From the NCBI RefSeq assembly GCF_027409185.1, contig NC_084471.1, forward strand, positions 6,726,535 to 6,790,534: a stretch of DNA of 64,000 nt, in the 5' to 3' direction. Origin of the DNA: Cynocephalus volans. Lineage: Eukaryota > Chordata > Mammalia > Dermoptera > Cynocephalidae. The notes under the pieces are model-generated. The model was not told the origin of the DNA. It saw only the letters and a program-made list of their open reading frames with translations, and made no database searches. Every line of letters starts with the position of its first letter. Positions within the stretch are counted from its first letter, which is position 1. Position numbers and translations under genes: made by a program. This document shows positions 1 to 12,801 of this stretch, piece after piece.

Positions 1-2040
1 CCCAGGCAGCACAGTAAGTCCAGGACAAGAAACAAAACGTGTAAGGATTGAAAAGGAAGAAATTCAAATATCACCTACACAGATGATAGGATTATATCAT
101 CTAATATAAATTAGGCTCAGTGGCTAAGCACACACAAAAAATGTATCTCATTCATGCAAATGAAAGTGGGTTGGTGAGAACCCTCTTCCACACACCACTC
201 AGGAATCTAGGCACCTGCCCTCCTGTCCACTGTCATCTCACTGGTGACCACGAAGGTCACCACAACAGGAAAAGACAGAGTGTAAGGAAAACACATCAGC
301 CCTTACACACTTCAGCCTGGAAGTGATCCGTGTCTTCTCCACTCACATTTCATTGGTTAGGATTTAGGATTAGTCACATGGCCCCACCTAACTGTCAGGA
401 AGTAAGAAGTGTGGTCTTCCTGTGTGCATCTCTGGTCACTCTTTGTCCCGTAGGTAGAACACACCCTCACCTCAAGAGAGACAATCCCACGCCCATGAGT
501 CACTGAATCCAGCTTGAAATCTAGGGTCGTCAAGCCATCTGCTCAGTGCTCTCCATCAGGTCTATACCTGCTTCCTCTTGGTCTGAAGATTTCTAAACTA
601 AAAGAGACATGCTACCTGCCTCCCGCATCCAGACCCAGTTTTCAGTGATGGAGTAGGGTCGGGACAACTGCAACACACGTTCATTTGGAAATGAGAAAAA
701 CAAAGACAGTTAGGGGAAGCAGTTCTGAAATCCTGCTGGGCAGACGTGGTGACAGCCCCTACCCTGGGGTGGGGGAGGGCTCTTGATTAGGCTCCTCTGG
801 ATGGAAGTCCCTTGTTCATGGCTCTCCCTGGTCCCTATGTCTTCCATCACCCTCCTTGGCCACAGCTCAGATGGATGTGGGGAAATACGCTGTCCTTACA
901 CTGTGAAACTCAGCTGCTGTTGGCCCATGGAGAACTGGAGCCCCAAGTCTTGTTGTAAGTCGTAACAGTCAAAGACTTTTTTCAGTCCAAGTCCTGGATT
1001 TCTTTTGCAATACAGTTTCCTTTAAAACTTAGTAAGCTTTTCACTTATTTGTTTCCAGGGAGTTTCTTGTGCCATAACTCCACCCAAAAGTTCTTTCTGG
1101 GATAGAGATTTCAACTTATTTGCCTTTTAGCCCCCCAAGTCACACCTAAGCTCAATATAACAGCAGGTACCTTGAGTCTATCTGCATCTTTTTAATCTGC
1201 ATTTTGCTCTGTGGTAGTTTGGGCCTTTGTTGCTCAAAGGCTTTCTCAACCTCGTATCAAGTCATTCAGCATCTGGAAACATTCGACTTTCCAATTTTGC
1301 TAAGACCCAAATTTCTGGAATTTCTCTATTCCCTTTATCTCTGATCACCAGCAAGCCACTTTTTTCCTGAGTTTGTGTTTTTCTTGCAATACCTTGTTAA
1401 ATACAGTCAACAGCCAAGATTCACTTATAATGTCCTGCTTTCTTACCTCTTATTTAGTGTTGCAAATGCAATAGGCTATAAATTATTGTGAGTACCCCAT
1501 TTAACCAAATGGGTTATCATTCATAATACTGATTGCCATCCCCCAGCGTCCAGTATCAGTTTCCTTGGCACACACCACCAGCCGCTTCACTAATGCCATA
1601 AATTTTAGCTTTTTTATACAGCAGCACCAATAATTAGTCAGGAGAGGATAGAGGATACGTTGTGCAGAGGTAAAAACAATGAGTTGTTTATTGCTCTTGC
1701 AAAGATGATGTAGTCAGGCCATGCCCCAGGGAAGCTATCCTCCATAAAGTGACTCAGGGATCCAACTTGTGTCTCCAGAGTATAAGCACAGGGCCTCTCT
1801 GGGGTGATTGCCATTGAAAAGGAAACAGAGATAAAGGAGGCACTCTTAATTACCTCATCTCAGAAACACTGTTATGTATTTTCTTCCTAGAACCCCCCAA
1901 AAGTAAAACGTACTACAAAAACACTACAATCAAATAAACATGCCATTGGCATAGAAACAGACTGATTAGAATACAGAAATTTATGTGAGTACATATGATA
2001 ATTTAATATAACAAAAGTAGTATTTCAATACAGTGGGGTA
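1..2040. other. intergenic, no gene recognised
   Basis: This stretch has no exon or ORF with protein character. It is AT-rich from about 1000 onward and reads like diverged repeat sequence, possibly an old LTR-type element, but I cannot assign a family. The short ORFs here have no support. Confidence 0.5.
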
Positions 2041-2049
2041 TTATTAACA

Positions 2050-2760
2050 AGTGTAATTATTATTATTTTGTCACTAAACCACAAATACTCAACAAATGAT
2101 ACTGGCATAACTGGCTACCCATCCAGGAAAAAATAAAATTAGACCCCTACTTGAGCCATATGTAAAAATAAACTTCACATTAAAGACTTAAATAAAACAA
2201 TAAAAATTCAGCCAGAAATTCTAAAGGGTTATATGAACACTCTCAACATAGATAAATATTCCCAACCAAGACCAGACACCCAGAAGCAATAAAAGAAATG
2301 ATAAATATGTGGTAATACAAAAATTAATTTTTGTATGACAAAAGATGACACAAAGTCTATATGTAAACAAGGGATTTGGAACACAGAAGCCACATAAAGG
2401 TTTACATTTAATACACAGAAAGCATGCACAAATTAAAAGAAAGGGGATAAACAGCCCAATAGAAACAGAAAAGGGACACCAAGAAATAATTTGCAGAAGA
2501 GATCCAAAAGCAGCAAACACAGGAAAAGACCTCGGATTCACTGCGTTGCAGGAGGGGAACAAATTTAAATAATGAGATACCACTTTACGCCTATCCGGCT
2601 GGCAAAAAATAAATCTACAAATTATTGTTAGCAGCTGTGTGAGAAAAGGGTCTTCAGTGTGCTGCTGCTAGAAATGAGAATTATAAACTTTGGTGAAAGC
2701 ATCTGATAATATCTACTAGAATTAAAAATGCATATACACTATGACCCAGCATGGATGGAA
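2050..2760 (+). repeat. L1 fragment (ORF2 end and 3' region)
   Basis: The sequence follows the L1 ORF2 C-terminal and 3' part, including the recognisable stretch 'aatgagataccac' near 2571 and 'tatgacccagc' near 2740. It is heavily decayed and non-coding. An (A)n/(CA)n tract follows at about 2825-2860. Confidence 0.7.
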
Positions 2761-2896
2761 CGGAATCCCATGTTGGAAAGGAAAGTGATGCTTATCAACA
2801 GGGGACAGACTCAGTGTGTGCTACAGAAAAAAAAAAAAATACACACACACACAAACACACTTCTACTGAAAAATTTATTAATGAAAAAGATTTGCA

Positions 2897-3010
2897 GGGC
2901 TGGCCCAGCCAGTTAGCTCACTTGGTTAGATCACAGTGCTAACAACACCAAGGTCAAAGATTCACGTCCCTGTACCAGTCAGCCAGCAAAAAAAAAAAAA
3001 AAAAAAAAAG
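2897..3010 (+). repeat. tRNA-derived SINE with A-tail
   Basis: The head 'gggctggcccagccagttag' continues into 'ctcacttggttaga', a tRNA-Ile-like A-box region, then 'aacaccaaggtcaaag' and a 20-nt poly(A) tail. The same family recurs at 4245, 6171, 18205 and 45200. Mutations in the B-box and acceptor stem exclude a functional tRNA. Confidence 0.85.
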
Positions 3011-4244
3011 GATTTATGAAACAAAGTTTACAAATAATAATAAAATATATAGCACACATTATTATAAAATTAATATAGTCAACCGATTCTCCCAGAATGC
3101 TTTTGTTGGTTATTGCCAAAGTCATGTATCCACAGCCAACCCAGAGTTGCAATCAGTGAATGAAGGTAGGTCCAACAGGAAAGTTCAATGACATTTTCCC
3201 TGTTGTTAATGGGTAATATGAAAGTGAAACAAAGACGATGTTGGAATGTCACTCATTCGTCCATGGCGTGAGTGACCTCTTTGCTGGATGGAATAGCAAT
3301 TCTCCAACCCTGGAAAAATTTGTCCTCAATTTTTTGGCACTATTCACAATGCAATAGCCACAGACATGATGCACTTTTAAGTTGCATGATTAACATCTTC
3401 TCCATCATTTTCTAAAGTCTAGACGATCAACAAAACAGTAAATCAAGCCTTGATTTGTAACGTTTCCCAATTTCTGTGATGTGTACACTTCCACCATGGC
3501 CAGCTTTAAACTACCTACACGACGTCCCTGAACACAGTCTTGGGAAGAGATGCACAGAAACTCACTATTTTATAGTATTTTACAATAAATGTAAATAACC
3601 TCAAGAGCACCAATAATAGTAAAATGATGTAAAATAGTTAGGAGGTGATTATTCTGAGTATATATTACATTTGTTTTTAATATGATGTATTTAATTGGAA
3701 TTTTATATAATTTAATATTTTTTGCTGGCTGCATGGAACACCTGACTCACAAAAATCCTGAAAAATTAATAATAGACTCTCAGCAGCCAGTCTGTGCTGG
3801 CTCCAGTACACCCCCAGGAATGGCTGATTATTATGGAATAGCCACACTGTGGAATTTTATACAACTATTTTTAAAATGAATTGGAGCTCTATAGGGGATT
3901 GGGAGGGATTTTCACAAATAATTATCGAATAAGAAAAGTAAAATATAAACAAGAGAGTATAATATCGATCATATTTTTGTAACACAATGACCCCTCCCAT
4001 CAATTCTCTCACTATATGTGTCTGTGTACATTAATAAATGATTGCATGAGTATTCCGAAGAAAAAATCAACTTGATTTGGGGGCATAAAGTGTGATGTGT
4101 GGGAAGGAGAAAAGGGAGCCAAGCAAAATAGGAAAACAGAACAAAAAGACTGCCAAGAAAACTAACTGCACAGACGGTACTGGGTTTTGGCATTTACGTA
4201 TACTGCATGTAGGTGTTTGTTCATGCCACTAAAGTACAGCTTTC
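3011..4244. other. intergenic, AT-rich, partly L1-like
   Basis: No gene is seen. The part from about 3790 to 3960 ('ggaatagccacactgtggaa', 'gaattggagctctatag') resembles an old L1 3' end. The rest is unassigned AT-rich sequence. Confidence 0.45.
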
Positions 4245-4339
4245 TTTTTTTTTGGTGGCTGGCCAGTACAGGGATCAAACCCTGGACCTTGGTGTTCTTG
4301 GCACTGCACTCTAACCCACTAAGCTAACTGGCCAGCCCC
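4245..4339 (-). repeat. tRNA-derived SINE, minus strand
   Basis: Reverse orientation of the tRNA-Ile-like SINE: a T-tract, then 'ggctggccagtacaggg' and 'ctaactggccagcccc'. Confidence 0.85.
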
Positions 4340-4359
4340 AACATACATTTTTAAACCAA

Positions 4360-4740
4360 GTCCTCAGATGGACAATCGTTTAGGTTATTTATTGCTGTTT
4401 AATAAACCACCCCAAAGTTTAGTAGCTTAAATTCCCAACAACCATTTATTATGACAATTCTGTGGGTTCTCTGCTTCACTTGGTGTTGGCTGAGGCATTG
4501 GGAAGTCTGCAGGGCTCAACACAACCTCCCTGACATGGCTGCTGCTGGATGCTGGCTACAAGCTGGGAGCTCAGCTGGGGCTATCAGGTGGGGACCTCAG
4601 CCCTCCTCCACAGGCACCTCTCCACATGGCTGCTTGGGCTTCCTTACACCATGGTGACTGGGTTCTAAGAAGGAGCATTCCAAGAGGCAAAGCCTGGAGC
4701 TGAGTCATTTCTGCCATATTTTACTGGCCAAAATGATCAC
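4360..4740 (+). repeat. interspersed repeat, family not named
   Basis: It opens with 'tttattgctgtttaataaac' then 'caccccaaagtttagtag', a start shared with the element at about 51395 ('tttttgctgcataacgaacc' then 'accccaaaactttgtag'). Both then run into a 'tggctg/ctgggagctcagctggg' body. Two diverged copies in one window show it is a dispersed repeat, but I do not assign a family. Confidence 0.55.
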
Positions 4741-4749
4741 AGGTCCAGC

Positions 4750-6060
4750 TTGGATTAAAGGGGAAGGGAAACAGAATTTGCCTTTTGATGGGGAAGTGGC
4801 AAGACACATTGCAACAGTGCATGTGAAATGGGAGATGCTGTGATGATCGTCTTTAGAAACACAGTGGACCACAGTGATCCAGGCTCTTGCTCATGTGGAC
4901 CCAACCCACATGAAATCATTGGCTCATTGACAGTCAGAGCTGGAAGGGACATTAGTGAGCATCTAGTCCAAACATTTCATTTCAGTAATGGGGAAACTGA
5001 GGACCAGAGGGGAGGGCGACATCCAACATCATACAGTTGATCAGAAACAGAGCCCAAACACCCACCAGGTCTTCGGATAAAAAGTCAGCCCTGTCAATTT
5101 CTCCAGTAACTTACTCTTGATTGTTTGGTCAAACCAGTCTGCCTTTCCTAGCCTAGACTCCACCTGCTTCCACCCATTCATTTTCCAACCATTTATCCAC
5201 CCATCCACCCACCCACCCCTCCATCCCTCCAACCATCCCTCCATCCATCTACCCTACATCCATTCACCTACCCATTCATTCACCTATGCATCCACCCCTC
5301 CAACCATCCATCCACCCACCCACCCATTTGTCCAGCCCTCCATCCACATTCTAGGCACTGTGCTAGACATCAGAGGCTACTAGACTACTGGTTTCCCATC
5401 ATCTCATGACTGACGTATAATTCCCACCAGCCCCTTCCCCACAGCCCTCACTTCCCTGGGGTGGGGAACAAGCCAGACCCTGACTACAACCCCCAGGAGG
5501 GTCAGATGATGGCCTTTCCCCAGGCTGACTGAGCTGTCTGTAGGTGACATTACGCTGCAGCCTTAAAGGGATGCCTTTTCTATGCCACACTTGATAGACA
5601 GGAGCAGAACAGCTCTGTCCCGGGAGAGAAAGGCACCACAAACTGCTGAACAGTTCTGCTCTCAATCTGAGTTAACTATTTTATTTTTAGAGTTTTCACC
5701 CAACTTCAGCGTTGTCAACAATAATTATAGTAATAATAATGTTACTATTATTACTTGTAATAACAGTAATTACAATACAATGTAGTCATTGTAACATCAC
5801 TGTACGTGAAAAGCACACCCAGTACACTTGTGTACTTTTTACATCCCAAGCACCGAACTGGGAACTTAATACACTGCCTCATCTCATCCTCATGACAACC
5901 TTATGAGATGGGTTCTACTATTATCCCCTTTCACAGGTGACAATGCTCAAGCTCCGTGAGATTAGCACATTTGCAAAAGGCTCAAAAATGCTACCTCTCT
6001 ATGGTTCCCATGCTCGTGATAACAGCGTGCAGGTCCTGGGCATAGAGCTCTTCACACGCT
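4750..6060. other. intergenic with MIR-like piece and a CCAT/CACC simple repeat
   Basis: About 4985-5040 resembles a minus-strand MIR core ('ggggaaactgaggaccagag'). A (CCAT)n/(CCACC)n low-complexity tract occupies about 5170-5345. An AT-rich 'taataataat' patch lies near 5728-5790. No gene is seen. Confidence 0.6.
5170..5345. repeat. CCAT/CCACC simple-sequence tract
   Basis: Imperfect CCAT and CCACC repeats give spurious open frames rich in His, Pro and Ser. This is the same class of sequence as the much larger minisatellite at 34549-36597 and the short tract at 30495. Confidence 0.8.
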
Positions 6061-6064
6061 TCCG

Positions 6065-7640
6065 CTCACTCGCTCAACATTTAACAAATATTTATTGGGC
6101 ACCCAATGTATGTCCTTGAAGGAGCTTTCATCCTAACAGGAGGAGACAGATGATGAACAATAAACGTTATGGGCAGGCTGGTTAGCTCAGTTGGTTAGAG
6201 CACAGTGTTATAAGGCCAAGGTTTAGGGTTCAGATCCTCGTACGGGCCAACTGCCAAAAGACAAAAATAATAAACATTATGCATGACCAAACATAACAGC
6301 GTGGGGGAAGCGTGAGCACTCTGGGAAGAAGAAAAAGTAAAGTGGGCAGGGGAGGAGTTTGCAGTGTCAAATAAGGTGGTCAGCAGGGGTTGCATTGAGT
6401 TCAGCAAGGAGTTAAGGGAGGCGAGGGTGTGAGCCCTGTGGATGTCTGAAGAGCAGCGAGAAGAGCAAGTGCAAAGGCCCTGGGGCAGGAGCGAGCCTGG
6501 CATGTCACAGGAACAGCGAGGGGGGTGATGTGGCTGAGGCGGAGTGAACAGGGAGGGAAAGCAGGAGGGGGTGATGTCAGAGAAGGTACTGGGGTCGGTC
6601 AAATCACCTGGGGCTTTGTAGACCCCTGCAAGGCTTCAACTTGCATTTCAGGTAAAAAGAAGGAGCCTCAGCAATGTTTGGGGCAGAGGAGGGGCACGAT
6701 CTGGCTTAGAGTGTTTAAGGGTTCTTTTGACTGCTATGCTGAGAACAGGCCGTAGAGAGGCAAGGACGAAGGTGGCTTGTACCAGGATGGAAGCAGAGGG
6801 GGTGGAGAGAAGTGGTCAGATTCTGGATGCATTTTGGAGAAAGAGTCAGCACCGTTTCCTGACAGATTGGATGTGGGGTGTGAGCGAAAGAGAAACGTCA
6901 CAGGTGAACGTGAAGCTCGTGGCCTGAGTGACTGGAAAGACCGGACTGTGCCAACCAAGGTGGGGAGGCTGGGGAGGGGATCGAGGGTTCACTGCTGAGC
7001 TTTAGAAGAGGCGGCTTTGATATCCAGGTGAAAAGGTCACAGACAGAAGCAGCTGAAAACCCAGTTGGAGGTCAGGACAGAGGTCCCGGCTAGAGGCATA
7101 ACATGGGGTCCTTGGCACCTTGATGGCATTTCAAGCCATGAGACAGGACGAGATCACTGGGGGAGTGAATGGTCAATAAAAGGAGACACAGTGCAAGGAC
7201 TGAGCTCCAAAATACTCCAACGTGTTCCAGGTCAAGGAGACAAGGAAGAGCCGGTGAGGAAGTGAGGAGGAGCTGCCAGAGGGGAGCAGGGAAACTGAGG
7301 CGTGAGAGGGCGGCAGAAGGAGAGATGCACCCATCAGCAGAGTCCGGTGAGGCTCGTGGGTCAGATAGCTGAGGCCTGGCAGACGACCACTGGGTTTGGG
7401 GTTAGGGGTTACTGATGACTTCATTAAGAGCAATTTCAGGGAATCTGTGGGGTCAAGAGTGTGCTGGGGCAAGGGCACAGATTCAAGAAAGATGGGAGGA
7501 CTTTTGCTCTATCGAGGAGTTTTGCTCTCAAGAGGGGGACAGAAACAGGGGAGGGGAAGGCAGAGGACTGGGGATCAAGACTTTTTCTGAGGATGGCAGG
7601 AATGGCTGGATGCAGGAACGCTGATGCTGAGGGGGGATGA
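6065..7640 (-). repeat. LINE-2 (L2) relic, minus strand, interrupted by a SINE
   Basis: The plus-strand text reads as the reverse complement of the L2 reverse-transcriptase ORF and 3' end. Landmarks are 'ggccctggggcaggagcgag' near 6475, 'tggatgtggggtgtgagcga' near 6869 and 'gagatcactgggggagtgaa' near 7150. The minus-strand translation recalls L2 ORF2 C-terminal motifs (DIHRAHTLASLNSLL), but with frameshifts. It is a non-coding fossil. The young SINE at 6171-6268 splits it. Confidence 0.8.
6171..6268 (+). repeat. tRNA-derived SINE with target-site duplication
   Basis: It keeps a clear tRNA-Ile-like head ('ggctggttagctcagttggt' then 'tagagc') and B-box region ('gggttcagatcctcg'). The flanking duplication is aataaacgttat at 6159-6170 and aataaacattat at 6269-6280, one mismatch in 12. 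It is inserted into L2. Confidence 0.9.
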
Positions 7641-9270
7641 TGGACACACAGGGGAGCATCTGTCCCGAGCCAGACATCGATGGGCCGGGGCCGAGCGCAC
7701 AACAGGGAAGAGCAGAGGTTCCTCGTCCTGCTGAAGCCTCGGCTTGGAGGGGGTGCTGTCCAGCTGGGGGCCCACCCATGCCAGGAGTAGGTGCATCCCT
7801 GCACCGCACACAGGCTCAGCACTCAGATGGGTCCCTGTGGGGACAGCACGTGTTCTTGTAAAAGAACATCCTGACTGCTGTTGGACGTCCCGCCTTCCCA
7901 TTGATCGCCTCAGAAAGCAACCGAGCGGCTGGCAAATATTCAAGCCCAACCCCAGTGCGAGAGGCGGCAAGACGTGACTCGAACAAGGAATCTGCAGTGT
8001 GAGCCCGCGAGGCAGGGACAGAAGGCTCTTGCTAGAGACGTCTATTTGTGGCTCCCTGTCTAATTTCTGAATATGATAATGAATAAATATTGCTCTTTCC
8101 TTCTGCAGCCTTTTCCATCCGGGCGGCTCAGCCAAATAGATGCTGCCACCTCTTGTTTTCTAGAATCGTAGAGAGACTGGGGCTCAGAGAGGGGAGGGAC
8201 ATCACCGAGGGTCTCAGAGCAAAATGGTAGCAGGATCGCGAGAGAAGAGGACATCGGATGATCAGGGTCCCTTGGAGGGGATCTGTGGCTGCCCTAAGCC
8301 TGTGGTCCCTCTGATGCTCCCCATGAGAGCTCGTCCAGCTACTGCCAAAATGCCACCCGTGACGGGGAGCTCCCTGCCGCCAGGTGGTCCACTCCATGGC
8401 TGGGTGGCTCCAAATGGCAGAAAGCTCCTCATTTGACAAACTTCTGTGTGAATTGCTATAATGCACTGAGCACTGTTCTAGACACGGGATGCGGCGGACC
8501 AGACCTGCAGGGCTCTGCCTCAGAGAGGAGATGGACGGGAGCCCACGAGACAGCAAAGGAGGAGGCACCTGCTTGTGCTGATGCAGTGCAGAGAACAGAG
8601 GACGGTGACGGAGTGACGGGGCCCTTCACACTGGTGACCAGAAGGGGGACAACCAGGCTGAGAACTGAGTGGCAAGGAGCTGGACCTGCGGGTGTCAGAC
8701 AGGAACGCTTTCTGGACAGAGGGACAGGGTGGGAGGGAACGCCCCGAGGGGGGTGGCGTCCTCTCCGTTCTCACTGGGAAGACTCAGTCCCAGGAGTGGA
8801 CAGACACTGGAGCAGGACAAACAGCCATTTGGCAGCAGGCACTGGCTGCCTGTCTGGGTGTGCGCCACTCGCAGGCAGCCCCCTCCTCTGGGTCACTTCC
8901 CCACTGTCCCTTCACCCACCGCTCCAGGTGTGGGGGAAGGGCGTGGGTGGGCTTGTGGTCACAGTGGGCAGACGCGTCGAGGAGGCTCCTGAGGCCACAG
9001 TGACTTACAAAGAAGGGACAGAGTCGGGGCACAGGGTCTGGCTGCCCCTCCCCCAGAGGCCTTGAAGGCCCCCAGCCTCATGCTCGCTTTACTGAGTGAC
9101 AGCTCCTCCTTGTACCAAGGCCACTACTTCCAGCTACTTCCACCTCACGAACCAGCCCAACCTGCCCTGGGGACACAAAGGCCCACTTCCCTTGCCCAGG
9201 GACAGCCTCACAGAGACCAGAAGAAGAAAAATCCCATCCCTCCTGGGCCTTCTCCAGGCTGAAGAGTGGA
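7641..9270. other. intergenic, GC-moderate, no gene recognised
   Basis: Several overlapping ORFs of 100-210 codons occur on both strands, but none has domain character, splice context or codon bias. They reflect elevated GC. A short L2-like patch lies at about 8445-8540 ('gcactgagcactgttctaga'). Confidence 0.55.
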
Positions 9271-9272
9271 GA

Positions 9273-9722
9273 GTGGGCTGAAGTGTCCCCCAAAAGATGT
9301 GTCCATGTCCTAACCCCCAGTAGCTGTGGAGGTGACCTTATTTAGATATAGGGTCTTTGCAGATGTGATTAAAATAAGGCCTACCCTAAATCCAATGATG
9401 GACATCCTCATAGGAGAAAGGAGAGGGAGAGTTGGGACACACAGACATGGAAGAAAGCAGAAGGGAAGGCCATGGGATGGCAGAGGCAGAGAATGGAGTC
9501 ACGCAGCCATGAGCCACGGAGCCCCAACGGTTGCCAGGACCCACCGGCAGCTGGAGAGAGGCCTGGAACAGACTCCGCACAGAGCCTCCAGGAGGAACGA
9601 GCCCTGCCAGCACCTTGATTTCAGACTCTGGCCTCCAAAATGTGACAGAATAAACTTCTGCTGTATTCAGCCACCCGGTTAGTGATAATTTGTCACAGCA
9701 GCCCTGGGAAGCTCAGGCACAG
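9273..9722 (+). mobile_element. MLT1-type MaLR solo LTR
   Basis: It follows the MLT1 LTR: 'gtgtcccccaaaagatgtgt' start, 'gaccttatttagatataggg' then 'tctttgcaga', 'ctgtattcagccacccggtt' and a 'gcagccctgggaagctcagg' end. It is an ancient, non-coding solo LTR. Confidence 0.88.
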
Positions 9723-12570
9723 ATCGACTGTCCAGGTGGCAAGTGCTCCACACCCACACATGGCATGAGTGACAATCCCCCCACGCACTCGGGCGGCCCT
9801 TGCCCATGCTTTCCCTGTTACCACTACGAGCATCTGGTCTTAGCATTTGGTCCCAGTTCCCAAATCCATCCTGGGGCCCCCGGGGCTCTCATGCTTGAGT
9901 CTCCCGGCTGGGCCAGGCGGTAGCTGCACGGCCTGCAGGCTTGGCTCCCGTCAAATGAGTGTGAGAATCCCCATTTAAGGTACCGTGAGGATTCCAAATA
10001 ACGCATCCATGTGCCTCCACCCTCAACAATGAGTGACCAGAGTGACATGTGCCCAAGGGAGGGTCTTTTCCCTGAAGCTGATGTTTCTTGTATGTAATTT
10101 TATTCTTATCAATAGAAGCAGCTTGTAAAATGTGTGGCTAAGTGTGTTGAAGGGATTTTACACTCGTGGTAGATTTTTCCCCAAAATACATTCACACATC
10201 AGGAGATGGGGGAAGGCTTCTGTCAGACCACACGTCCTAGCTCCAGCTGTCCGGTGGGCGCAGCTCCAGCCGCTTGGGGGAAGCTGCCGGGGCTGGGGCT
10301 CTGTGCCTGTGCCTGTGCCTGTGCCGGAGCACAAACAGCCAGGACCTTCCCAGCTCCCCCTGGACCTGCCAAATTGGCCCAGGAGTTGCCCTGAGACAGA
10401 AGCCGTGCCATTGAGGAAAGCTGTGTTTAAAATATTTTTAATGCAGGAGAGGACCAGCTGCTCCTGGGCCTGCTGAGGCACCATCCCCTGCTGGGGTCGC
10501 TGGCCCCGTTTGCTCTCCACGGCCTCATCTCCTGGGCGGCCCCTCAACTTTGGTCTCGCGTGAGCAAGGCCTGCTCCACGCACACCTCAAACTCAACATG
10601 GCCAAGTCCACAAGCAGTTTGTGACTGCTTGATTATAGAGCAGGGTGGAGCTGCACGGTGTGACTCTGTCCTGGGACACCATGAGCAGCCCAAGGCACAC
10701 AGTGGCCACAGAGACCCACTGGTTCCATCAGCAGTGACTGTGAATGAGCCACCTCCCCTGGACGATTCCAGCCCCAGGCATCCAGGCTCCTATGAGCTGA
10801 GCTTCCTGCCTGAGACCCCAGACACTGGGGAGCAGAGCTGAGTCACCCCCCAGGCCCTGTCTGATCTCTCCACCCACAGAGGCTGGGAACTAACGGAGGG
10901 GTGGTTCTCTTGTTCCATTGTGTTTGGGGGGTTCCCCAGGCAGCCACAGAGAACGGGAAGACAGAAAGTCGTTATCATTAGTATCTCATCCGCCTTACAA
11001 CGAGGAGACCCCACCCATGGTCATAGGCAGGTACGGGGTGAGTGGGGGTGGGGGTTGCTAGAGGGCAGTTTAGAGGATGAAGTTGGTAGATCTGATTAGA
11101 CTTGCAGGAGCCCCAGCCTGTGGGAAGGCAAGGAGGGGGGTCAGAGCAGCAGAGCAAAGGCCCAGAACACAGCCTCAGGGGCTGCCCTGGGAAGAGGTTA
11201 CCGGGTGTTCTAGCCTGGCGGTCTCGGGGCCCAGCTTTTCTGAGCAGCCCCATTTCAGCAGCACCAGCTCCAGGTGTTATGGAGCCCACGGCTTCTACAA
11301 TGCAGCCCTTTAACAAAAGAAACAAAAATATGTCGTCCTCTTGCAAATTGTATAGACACATTACAGACAGGTGAGGGGCCAGGTGAGCACACGTGTTACC
11401 AGGGCCCTCCAGGAGACTTGGAAGCTGCCATGCAGGGAGGGGACATGAGGCTCCCAGCAAACCCCCTCTGCCATTTAGAAACCCTGCCCCCATTCCAGAG
11501 ACCATCGGCAGCCACACAGGCCCATTGCTGCACTGTCACTGCACTGATGAACACAGCCAGTGCCTCACCTGCAGGAAGAGCCATTGGTCTGGGAGAGGTG
11601 ACCGTCACAACATGTGAGATGGGGCAGGAGGGGCTCTGCAGCTCCACCATCTTCAGCAGTTAGCCTCCGAGACCACCATGCTTGTCTGCACCACCTGGGC
11701 ATAAAGAAGTACTGAGGGCCAGGCAGGGGACCGGGTTTGGGGGCTAGGCCCAGCGAGGTTGCGTCTCACTTCACTCACATGTTATTGACCAGGACTCAGT
11801 TAAGTGCCATGTCAAACTGCAAGGGAGGCTGTGAAATGCAGTCTAGGTGCGTGCCCAGCAGGAAGAGAAAATGGGTTTGGTGAGCAGCCCGGCTGTCTGG
11901 GCCATGGCTGCTGAAGAAAGGAGAGGGTCCTGTAAATGTTAGCCATGGCTCATGTTCTGCTGAGAGCACTTTCAAAACCCTGCCCGTCATTATTTCATTT
12001 AATCCATATGACTCCCACCCTGGGGTTTAAGCTAAGCAGGGAGGATCTTTCCCTCTTTAAAGATAAGTACACTCAGGCTCAGAGAGGGGCAGTGACTTGC
12101 CCCAAATCACACAGCTGCTAAGAGGCCCAGTTGGAATTGGAACCCAGGACTTCCTACAATATCACACTGCTGCCTCTTGCCCCAGACAACAAGGGGAAGG
12201 GAGAGGGGTCATGGGGCCAGAGGTCCTCCATCTGCCTCTGCATTTTCAGCTGAGCTGGCGAGACTACTAGCCTAACCCATGAGCCAAGGGAATGGGCCAG
12301 AGGTCAGAGCAGTGAATCTAGAGTCAAGCTGAGCTTTACATTGGCATCTGGGGTGTTGGAGTGCCCAGCCGGGTGGGCTGCAAGGTGAAGCAACAGGTCT
12401 GGATCTGATTCACCTGGGAGGTGAAGAGGTCACTGTCAGTGGTTTAGCTAGCAAATACTTACCCAGTGCTTCTGATGCGCTGGGTGCTGCTGTGGGTCTC
12501 CAACAAGCAGAGCCTGGGGGCAGAGGACACCCAAAATTCAGATAGGGCTCATCTGATGAGCTAGCTCTTG
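9723..12570. other. intergenic, no gene recognised
   Basis: It is mostly unassigned sequence. A short (TGTGCC)n run lies at about 10300-10323, and a minus-strand MIR-like core at about 11985-12130 ('ggctcagagaggggcagtga'). ORFs up to 179 codons have no homology I recognise. Confidence 0.5.
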
Positions 12571-12682
12571 AGTGCCTAACCCTGAGTGCCAATCGTGTGC
12601 CAGGCCCCTGACCCACCTCAGTGCCTCTTCTCCAGGACCCAGGAAGGGAGGGGCTTTCAGCACTGTTTTCATGGGTGTACTA

Positions 12683-12801
12683 ATGATGATGATGACAATG
12701 ACGGCGGTGATGACGGTGATGATGATGATGCTGGTGGTGATGATGAAGATTATGGTGACAACGATGCTGACAGTGATGGTGGTGATGATGATAATGATGA
12801 T
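12683..12801 (+). repeat. GAT/GGT trinucleotide microsatellite, left part
   Basis: Imperfect (GAT)n with GGT and GAC variants. The tract resumes at about 15178-15250 on the other side of an LTR element, so it was one locus before that insertion. Confidence 0.9.

Noticed and set aside
7575-8135. 186-codon minus-strand open frame
   Set aside because: It is partly over L2 remnant and GC-rich sequence, with no protein-like motifs.
8433-9065. 210-codon open frame in GC-rich sequence
   Set aside because: It has no domain, start context or splice context. Overlapping frames of similar length occur on both strands.
10300-10323. TGTGCC repeat coding for a Cys-Ala run
   Set aside because: A short simple repeat with no supporting gene structure.
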